Assembly: GCA_016182905.1 (NCBI GenBank)
Contig: JACPFR010000003.1
Location: 1 to 40,262 of the forward strand
From: Elusimicrobiota bacterium
Lineage (GTDB): Bacteria > Elusimicrobiota > Elusimicrobia > UBA1565 > UBA9628
DNA length: 40,262 bases
Reading direction: 5' to 3'
Of this stretch, positions 1-5,147 are shown piece after piece. Position 1 is the stretch's first letter, and every line of letters starts with the position of its first letter. A program made the position numbers and the translations under genes. The notes beneath the pieces are model-generated. The model did not search any database. It was not told where the DNA came from and was given only the letters and a program-made list of their open reading frames with translations.

Positions 1-288
1 GCGCTATGCCGCCCCCACCCGCGGCATATCACCGGCGAATATTCATCCACAAGCTGGATTTATCCTGATTTTCGCACTACACTGCCACCTATAGCCAGTA
101 TTCATTCCGGCGCTATACCGACCAACACAATCACGCGTTCGACCGCAGAAGCTCAGTTACGGCAAAGGCATAAAGTTTGAACGGCAAACGGCGGAGTACT
201 AACGGGAGTTTTTCGAAATGAGGATTGGAGCGGTTGGGCCTCGTTGGAAGCCAAGAACGGAAAACGGCGGCGTTGGCACCTGTCCTCG
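1..288. other. Non-coding left edge, possible cassette remnant
   Basis: I see no convincing gene here. The short open frames on both strands (for example 153-374 minus and 218-400 plus) have no recognisable motif and no ribosome binding site. Base composition is visibly less GC-rich than the housekeeping genes further right. If the attC call at 289-369 is right, this stretch would be the 3' part of a gene-less cassette, and any further array would lie left of the window. Confidence 0.4.
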
Positions 289-369
289 GTCGAACCATTG
301 GCTTGACCAGACGGCGGCCTCGTTTGGCTGGACTGATGTAGCCGCCGCTGGTCAGCCTCTGCGTTATGT
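289..369 (+). other. Candidate integron attC recombination site
   Basis: A long imperfect inverted repeat with attC architecture. The left arm is GGCT (300-303), an extra T304, GACCAG (305-310), an extra A311 and CGGCGGC (312-318). The right arm GCCGCCG-CTGGTC-AGCC (341-357) pairs with all 17 stem positions, leaving T304 and A311 as extrahelical bases. Outside the stem are unpaired CATT (296-299) and TCTGC (358-362), like the unpaired central spacer, then AAC (293-295) pairing with GTT (363-365) as in the R boxes. R' reads GTTATGT, close to but not a perfect GTTRRRY; R'' reads GTCGAAC, which departs from RYYYAAC. The variable loop is 319-340. Two extra bases in the left arm, spacers and AAC/GTT together are hard to get by chance. 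The next gene is a small VOC protein, a typical cassette cargo. No integrase is in the window. Confidence 0.7.
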
Positions 370-396
370 CTCAAAGCGAACCTCGAGGAGTTTCAA

Positions 397-738
397 ATGA
401 TAAAGCACATTGCCTTCACAATGTACTCCGTCAAAGATATGGCCCGCGCCCGTAATTTTTACGAGAAGAAGCTTCATCTCAAGCCTGCGGTTATTGGCGA
501 CCGCTGGCACGAATACCATTTAGGCAATGGCGCCTTCGCCATTACAACTGCGCTACCCGATCCGCAGTCGGCCGCAAACATCGCCTTTGAAGTTGACGAC
601 CTCGACAACGAACTCGCCCGCCTGCGCAAGGCGGGCGTGAAAATACTCAATGACGACATCGAATCGCCTGTCTGCTGGATGGCCGTCATCGCCGATCCTG
701 ACGGCAACTCCATCATATTGCATGAAAAGAAAAACTAA
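397..738 (+). CDS. VOC-superfamily (glyoxalase/bleomycin-resistance-like) small protein
   Basis: A 113-residue protein with the single-module VOC fold signature. It opens with IKHIAFTMYSVKDMARARNFYEKKL (beta strand with His4, then the helix), has a central EVDDLDNELARLRKAGV segment and ends in AVIADPDGNSIILHEK, the usual terminal strand. Members bind a divalent metal and act as glyoxalases, dioxygenases or antibiotic-sequestering proteins; the substrate cannot be told from sequence. The start is fixed by GAGGAG at 385-390, 6 nt before the ATG. It lies directly downstream of the candidate attC and is less GC-rich than the chromosomal genes, which fits a captured cassette. It converges with the toxin gene at 874. 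Confidence 0.85.
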   Translation: MIKHIAFTMYSVKDMARARNFYEKKLHLKPAVIGDRWHEYHLGNGAFAITTALPDPQSAANIAFEVDDLDNELARLRKAGVKILNDDIESPVCWMAVIADPDGNSIILHEKKN

Positions 739-818
739 TTCAGAGGTATTCAGCGTCGTAAAGGATTGAGCGCGGCGCCTGGCGATAGTTATCCACTCTA
801 TCCACGAGAATTCCGGTA

Positions 819-842
819 AAAACTGTTGTCAACAACAGTTTT
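819..842. terminator. Perfect hairpin between convergent genes; bidirectional terminator or operator
   Basis: A perfect inverted repeat: AAAACTGTTG (819-828), loop TCAA, CAACAGTTTT (833-842). Its A-tract/T-tract edges and position between two convergent genes suit a bidirectional terminator, although the stem is GC-poor. The inner part, ACTGTTGTCAACAACAGT (822-839), also has the CTGT-N8-ACAG spacing of a LexA-like box and matches two palindromes at 2077-2131. Terminator and operator readings are both open. Confidence 0.5.
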
Positions 843-873
843 GCGCCGGCTTGTGGACGCCCAGATTGCCGCC

Positions 874-1158
874 TCATTTCCGGTAAGCATCCCGCCTGAG
901 CGCCAGCGCGACCATCATAACGGTCCGGCTCCCGTCGTCGACCTGATAGAATGCCCGCCAATCGCCCATGCGCCAGCGCCAGGTCTCGGGCAGATATCCG
1001 CGAAGAAGCCTCGCCTGCGGATGATCCCGGGGCGCGCGTCTAAGATACGGGTAAACATAACCGCTCAGCTTGCCGGCGAGACGAGCGCGCCGGGAGGCGG
1101 GAGCGCCCGCGAGATCCTCGAGGAAGGCGGCCGTTTCGAAGACGCGGTAGTCAGCCAA
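874..1158 (-). CDS. RelE/ParE-family toxin
   Basis: A 94-residue protein with the RelE/ParE layout: YRVFETAAFLEDLAG at the N-terminus, basic helices (SRRARLAGK), the central RLLRGYLPETWRWRMGDWRAFYQVDD strand block and a C-terminal ALRRDAYRK matching the usual hRxdaYr ending. Such toxins either cut mRNA at the ribosome (RelE) or poison gyrase (ParE); sequence alone does not decide. An in-frame stop immediately upstream leaves TTG at 1158 as the start, and the gene overlaps the antitoxin by 8 nt. The two genes form one minus-strand operon, with the antitoxin made first. Confidence 0.8.
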   Translation of the reverse strand: MADYRVFETAAFLEDLAGAPASRRARLAGKLSGYVYPYLRRAPRDHPQARLLRGYLPETWRWRMGDWRAFYQVDDGSRTVMMVALALRRDAYRK

Positions 1159-1390
1159 TCATGCGGCCGCGACGGGCTTTCGCGTCGCGCGTGCCCGCGC
1201 GGATGCGCCGCATGAGCGGCGCGTCGCGCAGGATCCCCCGCTCCTCTTCCTCATCGACATATGCGCCCTCCAGATGGCGTTTCGCCGCCGTCTCGATCAT
1301 GTTCGAGAGCGTGCGGTTGTCGGCCTGGGCGCAGTCGCGGAAGAAGGCGTAGGTCGCGTCGTCGAGACGAAGAGTCACCGTTTTGGGCAT
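1151..1390 (-). CDS. Ribbon-helix-helix-type antitoxin
   Basis: A 79-residue protein starting MPKTVTLRLDDATYAFF, the basic beta-strand plus helix of ribbon-helix-helix repressors. It continues CAQADNRTLSNMIETAAKRHL (second helix) and an acidic then basic C-terminal tail that would wrap the toxin. It is expected to neutralise the RelE/ParE-like toxin and repress its own promoter. An in-frame ATG at 1417 is an alternative start, but it sits at or upstream of the likely transcription start (the -10 box ends at 1422), so ATG 1390 is preferred. No clear Shine-Dalgarno precedes either. Confidence 0.75.
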   Translation of the reverse strand: MPKTVTLRLDDATYAFFRDCAQADNRTLSNMIETAAKRHLEGAYVDEEEERGILRDAPLMRRIRAGTRDAKARRGRMIG

Positions 1391-1421
1391 GATGTGATTG
1401 CGTTCGTTTGTATTCATATAT

Positions 1422-1450
1422 ATTCTAACGGGACTCCCGGGTTCCGTCAA
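1422..1450 (-). promoter_or_regulatory. Sigma70-type promoter of the toxin-antitoxin operon
   Basis: On the minus strand TTGACG (1450-1445) is followed by a 17-nt spacer and TAGAAT (1427-1422), which predicts transcription from about 1415. An inverted repeat, GGCCCTC (1451-1457) and GAGGGCC (1474-1480), lies immediately upstream of the -35 box and could be an operator for the antitoxin. Confidence 0.65.
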
Positions 1451-1580
1451 GGCCCTCCCCTTAACATACGATCGAGGGCCCCGAATTGTTCCCTGCGCGT
1501 GGCTACCAAAGGTTGACCAAAACCCCGCGCGAGCCCCTCCGGCCGCGATAGAACCGTGCCGCGCGCAAAGCCCTCGACTT

Positions 1581-2048
1581 CTAGGGCTTGCGGCGGGCCA
1601 GGTTCTCGGCGATCAGCGCCTTGACTTCCTCGGCGTCGCGCGCGACGCGCTTGAGCTCGAGGGCGCCCAGCTTCTGGGAGCGGATCTTCTCCCGCACCCA
1701 GGCCATGATCTGGAGCTTGTCCTTCTCGGTGATGTTCGGGTAGTCCCGGTGCTCGGGGTCGACCGCGATCTCCTTGAGGAGCTCCTTGGTCATGCGGTCG
1801 TCGTACTTGTGGTAGGCGAGCGCGAGGTCGTCGAGGGCCAGCTCGGCCTCGTCGGCGCGCAGCTCGACCTCCCGGCGCTTGTCCTGAAGGACGAACAGGC
1901 GCTGGTAGAGGGCGGCCAGGGCCATGTCCTCGGCGTCGGCGGCGGCGGCCCGGGCGATGGCCATGCCCTGGTCGATGGAGGCCTCGAATTCCACGGCGTG
2001 AAGGGGCGCGGCGGCGGCCAGCAGCACGACGAGCAGGATCGGTTTCAT
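1581..2048 (-). CDS. Small secreted protein of unknown function
   Basis: A 155-residue protein with a clear signal peptide ([20 protein letters not shown], cleavage near residue 18). A highly charged, helical mature part follows, rich in Glu, Arg, Lys and Ala with heptad-like spacing, suggesting a coiled coil. I recognise no family. The ATG at 2048 is exactly 6 nt after a TAGAAT box (2060-2055), so its mRNA is probably leaderless. It is divergent from the adaptor/glgC operon and shares the control region with its two palindromes. Confidence 0.65.
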   Translation of the reverse strand: MKPILLVVLLAAAAPLHAVEFEASIDQGMAIARAAAADAEDMALAALYQRLFVLQDKRREVELRADEAELALDDLALAYHKYDDRMTKELLKEIAVDPEHRDYPNITEKDKLQIMAWVREKIRSQKLGALELKRVARDAEEVKALIAENLARRKP

Positions 2049-2054
2049 GGACCG

Positions 2055-2060
2055 ATTCTA
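2055..2060 (-). promoter_or_regulatory. -10 box for the 1581-2048 gene (leaderless)
   Basis: TAGAAT on the minus strand, 6 nt before the ATG at 2048. No good -35 is visible; the 17-nt position (2078-2083) lies inside the palindrome at 2077-2094, so a protein bound there should block polymerase. Confidence 0.5.
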
Positions 2061-2076
2061 GCACAGGGATCGCCCG

Positions 2077-2131
2077 ACTGTTTCCAGGAACAGTCGAAAA
2101 ACTATCGATAATCACTGTTCCCGGGAATAGT
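2077..2131. promoter_or_regulatory. Pair of LexA-like palindromic operators
   Basis: Two related 18-bp palindromes, ACTGTTTCCAGGAACAGT (2077-2094) and ACTGTTCCCGGGAATAGT (2114-2131), have centres 37 bp apart in the divergent spacer. The second extends to a 24-bp near-palindrome (2111-2134). Both fit CTGT-N8-ACAG, the second with one mismatch. Site 1 overlaps the -35 region of the minus-strand gene; site 2 lies about 64 bp upstream of the plus-strand transcription start. The regulator is unknown; LexA is only one possibility. Confidence 0.6.
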
Positions 2132-2151
2132 GATCATCAATAGTTAATCCA

Positions 2152-2180
2152 TTGCGCCCCCGCGATTTTCCCCTTACAAT
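2152..2180 (+). promoter_or_regulatory. Promoter of the adaptor-glgC-response regulator operon
   Basis: TTGCGC (2152-2157), a 17-nt spacer and TACAAT (2175-2180). The box ends 6 nt before the GTG at 2187, so transcription should begin at or next to that GTG. Confidence 0.65.
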
Positions 2181-2186
2181 TCCGAC

Positions 2187-3230
2187 GTGGACCAATTTGC
2201 TAACCTTCCCCCCATGAGGGCCCTTTTCGCCGCCGCGCTCGTCCTGCTCGCCGTCCACGCGGGCGCGGCGACGCCGTCGAAGGTCAAGCGCGGCAACCTC
2301 GAGATCAAGGTCAAGGTCACGGGGACCGTCATCCCGGACGACATCTTCCGCATCAAGGCGACGATCGAGGGCCGCGTCGAGAGCGTGCTGACCTCGACCT
2401 ACGTCTGGCGCGGCGCCGACCAGCCGCTGGCGTTCCTCGCGCACAAGGAGCTCGCGGCGATGCTCGACTCCAAGGGCTCGCAGAACGTGGACATCCTCGA
2501 GGACCGCTGGCAGCGGGTGTACCGGCCGACGGCCGCGCGCTGCCCCGACACCTGCTTCATCCTGAAGAACTTCCTGAAGGCGAAGACGTGGGTGAAGCCC
2601 GAGTCGGTGATGTTCGAGGCCGCCGGGTCGCTCAAGCTCGTCGCGCGCGTGCGCCCCGAGGACGCCGCCTGGATCCGCGACGGCCAGGACTTGGTGTTCT
2701 GGCCGGCCGACGACCCGAAGCGGCGCCTGCGCGGCCGCGTGACCAAGTTCATCCTCGACATCCAAGGGGAGAAGGTCACGCCGGGCGCGACCTTCACCTT
2801 GGTCATGTCGCCCGACCGCTACTTCAACCCCGGGACCGCGTGGGAAGGAGAGATCGTCCCGCTGTCGAAGAAGGACGTGCTCTTCGTCCCGACCGACGCC
2901 CTGATCAGGGAGGGCGGCGTCACCTACCTCCCGGTCCGCGTCTCCACCGGGATCACGACGCAGGGGCTGACCCAGATCACGGCCGGCGTCGAGGAGAAGC
3001 GCGACGTCCTCGTGCTCGACGACGCCCAGCTCCACGGAGCGGCGCGCCACAAGCAGGAGGCCGACCTCGAGGCCCTTAAGCGGCGCGCGCGCGCCCAGCA
3101 GGGCGTCGAGGAGCCCGAGGCGCCGGCGCTCGGGCCCGCGGCCCCGAACGGGAAGAAGAAGAGCAAGCACGCCACGGTGATCGAGGACGACACCGATTAC
3201 GGGGAGGATCCGTATGCCGAGCCCCAATAA
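2187..3230 (+). CDS. HlyD/RND-adaptor-like periplasmic protein
   Basis: A 347-residue exported protein. The segment KVKRGNLEIKVKVTGTVIPDDIFRIKATIEGRVESVL (about 33-68) is the start of membrane-fusion/adaptor proteins. LVARVRPEDAAWIRDGQDLVFWPAD and the following beta-rich part (about 150-270) resemble the barrel and membrane-proximal domains. The alpha-hairpin is short, and no pump or outer-membrane partner is adjacent, so the role in efflux is uncertain. The C-terminus is a charged, Pro/Lys-rich tail. The hydrophobic signal core starts at the internal Met10 (ATG 2214), but the GTG at 2187 is 6 nt after the -10 box and fits a leaderless start; both remain possible. The end overlaps glgC by 17 nt. 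Confidence 0.65.
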   Translation: MDQFANLPPMRALFAAALVLLAVHAGAATPSKVKRGNLEIKVKVTGTVIPDDIFRIKATIEGRVESVLTSTYVWRGADQPLAFLAHKELAAMLDSKGSQNVDILEDRWQRVYRPTAARCPDTCFILKNFLKAKTWVKPESVMFEAAGSLKLVARVRPEDAAWIRDGQDLVFWPADDPKRRLRGRVTKFILDIQGEKVTPGATFTLVMSPDRYFNPGTAWEGEIVPLSKKDVLFVPTDALIREGGVTYLPVRVSTGITTQGLTQITAGVEEKRDVLVLDDAQLHGAARHKQEADLEALKRRARAQQGVEEPEAPALGPAAPNGKKKSKHATVIEDDTDYGEDPYAEPQ

Positions 3231-4458
3231 GCCCAACATCGCGCCGACGCGGCGCGTGCTCGCGATCGTCCTGGCCGGAGGCAAGGGCGAGCGCCTGCAT
3301 CCCCTGACCCACGAGCGCTCCAAGCCCGCCGTGCCGTTCGGCGGCAAGTACCGCATCGTGGACTTCGTGCTCTCGAACCTCGTCAACTCGGGCATGCTCT
3401 CGATCTACGTCCTGGTGCAGTACATGTCGCAGAGCCTCATCGAGCACCTGCGCTCCAACTGGCGGACCGCCGGCCTCACGCGCGAGCACTTCATCACCGT
3501 CGTGCCCCCGCAGATGCGCCTCGGCACGATGTGGTACCGGGGGACCGCGGACGCGGTCCGCCAGAACCTGAACCTGATCCACGACTTCGACCCCGACCTC
3601 GTCGTGGTCTTCGGCGCCGACCACGTCTACCGCATGGACGTCGGCCAGATGATCCAGCGGCACGTCGAGAAGGGCGCCGACGTCACGATCTCGACGATAC
3701 CGGTCCCCCTCAAGAGCGTGCCGTCCTTCGGCATCGTGGAGACCGACAAGAGCGGCCGGGTCATGGAGTTCATCGAAAAGCCCCTCGCGGCCGACCCGAT
3801 GCCCGGCAGCTCGACCCACGCGCTGGCGTCGATGGGCAACTACGTCTTCACGAAGGACGTCCTCGTGGACCTGCTCAAGAACCACCACAAGGACGAGAGC
3901 GACCTCGACTTCGGCAAGAACGTCCTCCCGGCCATCCTGAAAAGCCATAAATTGTACGCCTACGACTTCTCGACCAACGTCCTGCCCGGGCTCAAGGCGT
4001 ACGAGGAGCAGGCGTACTGGCGCGACGTCGGGACGCTCGGGGCGTTCTACCAGTCCAACATGGACATCCTGGGGGCGCGGCCGCGCCTCAATCTCAACAA
4101 CCGCCGCTGGTTCATCCACTCGGGCCGCTACGACGGGCCGCCCGCCAAGGTGCTCGACGGCAAGCTGACGAACTGCATCATCAGCGACGGCTGCTTCGTG
4201 CGCAACGCGACGATCAAGAACTCGATCATCGGGCGCGGCGTGCACATCCACGACGGGGCGGTGATCGAGGACTCGATCATCATGGACTTCTGCAAGGTCC
4301 GGTCCGAATCCCACCTCAAGCGCGTGATCGTGGATCGCTTCAACGAGATCCCGGCCAAGCTCAAGCTCGGCTTCAACGCCGAGGAGGACGCGAAGCGCTA
4401 CTTCGTCGACCCCAGCGGCATCGTCATCGTGCCCCGCGGCACGACCGTCCCGCGTTGA
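3214..4458 (+). CDS. glgC: Glucose-1-phosphate adenylyltransferase
   Basis: A 414-residue enzyme making ADP-glucose from ATP and glucose-1-phosphate, the committed step of bacterial glycogen synthesis. Recognised by LAGGKGERLHPLT (about 20-32, nucleotide loop), SKPAVPFGGKYRIVDF, YRGTADAVRQN, GADHVYRMD, FGIVETD, FIEKP, the YWRDVGT sugar-site segment and a C-terminal left-handed beta-helix of hexapeptide repeats (IISDGCFVRNATIKNSIIG). Length is normal for the family. GGGGAGG (3200-3206) precedes the ATG, which lies inside the end of the upstream gene. The stop overlaps the next gene's TTG start (TTGA), indicating translational coupling to a response regulator, an unusual neighbour for glgC. Confidence 0.95.
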   Translation: MPSPNKPNIAPTRRVLAIVLAGGKGERLHPLTHERSKPAVPFGGKYRIVDFVLSNLVNSGMLSIYVLVQYMSQSLIEHLRSNWRTAGLTREHFITVVPPQMRLGTMWYRGTADAVRQNLNLIHDFDPDLVVVFGADHVYRMDVGQMIQRHVEKGADVTISTIPVPLKSVPSFGIVETDKSGRVMEFIEKPLAADPMPGSSTHALASMGNYVFTKDVLVDLLKNHHKDESDLDFGKNVLPAILKSHKLYAYDFSTNVLPGLKAYEEQAYWRDVGTLGAFYQSNMDILGARPRLNLNNRRWFIHSGRYDGPPAKVLDGKLTNCIISDGCFVRNATIKNSIIGRGVHIHDGAVIEDSIIMDFCKVRSESHLKRVIVDRFNEIPAKLKLGFNAEEDAKRYFVDPSGIVIVPRGTTVPR

Positions 4459-5147
4459 GCGCCCGCATACTCGCCGTCGACGACACCCCGGCCCTCCGGG
4501 CGCTGCTGCGGCTGTGCCTGACGAGGGGCGGCTACCGGGTGGACCTCGCCGAAGAGGGGCGGACCGCGGTGGAGATGTTCCTCGCCGGGAGCTACGAAGC
4601 GGTGGTCATGGACATCCAGATGCCGGTGATGGACGGCCTTTCGGCGGTCGCGCGCATGCGCGAATGGGAGAAAGGCGAGAAGCGCGCCCCGGTCCCCATG
4701 CTCGCCCTCACCGCGAACACGGAGCCCGCCGACCTGCGCAGATGCCTCGAGGCGGGGTTCACCGCGACGATCCGCAAGCCGTTCGGGCGCGAGGAGCTCC
4801 TGGCCGTCGTCGCGCGCGAGCTCGGCGACGCGCGGGCGCCGGCCGCCGCCGGCCGCATCCTCGTGACGGCCGACCCCGAGTTCGCCGACCTCATCCCGAC
4901 GTTCCTCGACAACTGCCGGCGCGAGACCGCGGCGATGAAGCAGGCCCTCGAGCGCGGGGATTTCCCGGCGATCGCCGCCGCGAGCCACAAGCTCACGGGC
5001 GCGGGCGCGAGCTTCGGGTTCCAGCCCCTGAGCGAGGAGAGCCGCCGCGTCGAAGCCGCGGCGAAGTCCGCCGACGCGGCGGGAGTGCAGGCGCGTCTCG
5101 AGGCGATCAGCCTCTATCTCGAGAAGGTGAGCGTGGTCTACCCGTGA
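4455..5147 (+). CDS. Response regulator with C-terminal HPt domain
   Basis: A 230-residue two-domain signalling protein. The REC domain (1-122) has the acidic pair D9/D10, phospho-acceptor D53 in VVMDIQMPVMDG, T87 and K108 of RKPFG. The second domain (about 135-225) is an HPt module with the phosphorylatable H178 in SHKLTGAGASFG. It could pass phosphate between its own REC, a hybrid kinase and the REC domains of the next gene. The start is TTG overlapping the glgC stop (TTGA); the end overlaps the next gene as GTGA. No kinase is encoded nearby. Confidence 0.85.
   Translation: MSARILAVDDTPALRALLRLCLTRGGYRVDLAEEGRTAVEMFLAGSYEAVVMDIQMPVMDGLSAVARMREWEKGEKRAPVPMLALTANTEPADLRRCLEAGFTATIRKPFGREELLAVVARELGDARAPAAAGRILVTADPEFADLIPTFLDNCRRETAAMKQALERGDFPAIAAASHKLTGAGASFGFQPLSEESRRVEAAAKSADAAGVQARLEAISLYLEKVSVVYP

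Noticed and set aside
201-239. A second attC ending at GTTGGGC (233-239)
   Set aside because: GTTGGGC fits GTTRRRY, but no paired L arms or extrahelical-base pattern can be drawn with the upstream AAC at 201-203.
787-807. DnaA-box-like pair (TTATCCACT and CTATCCACG)
   Set aside because: Only two imperfect boxes, no AT-rich unwinding element and no replication genes, so an origin is not supported.
738-873. attC downstream of the VOC gene
   Set aside because: No R/L box arrangement was found; the only strong inverted repeat is the symmetric hairpin at 819-842 without extra bases.
874-2111. Plus-strand frames opposite the toxin-antitoxin and secreted-protein genes (826-1215, 1398-2111)
   Set aside because: Shadows; the minus-strand genes have promoter boxes, family motifs or a signal peptide.
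2112-4314. Minus-strand frames across the adaptor and glgC genes (2112-3395, 3076-4314)
   Set aside because: Antisense shadows of well-supported plus-strand genes; their translations have no family features.
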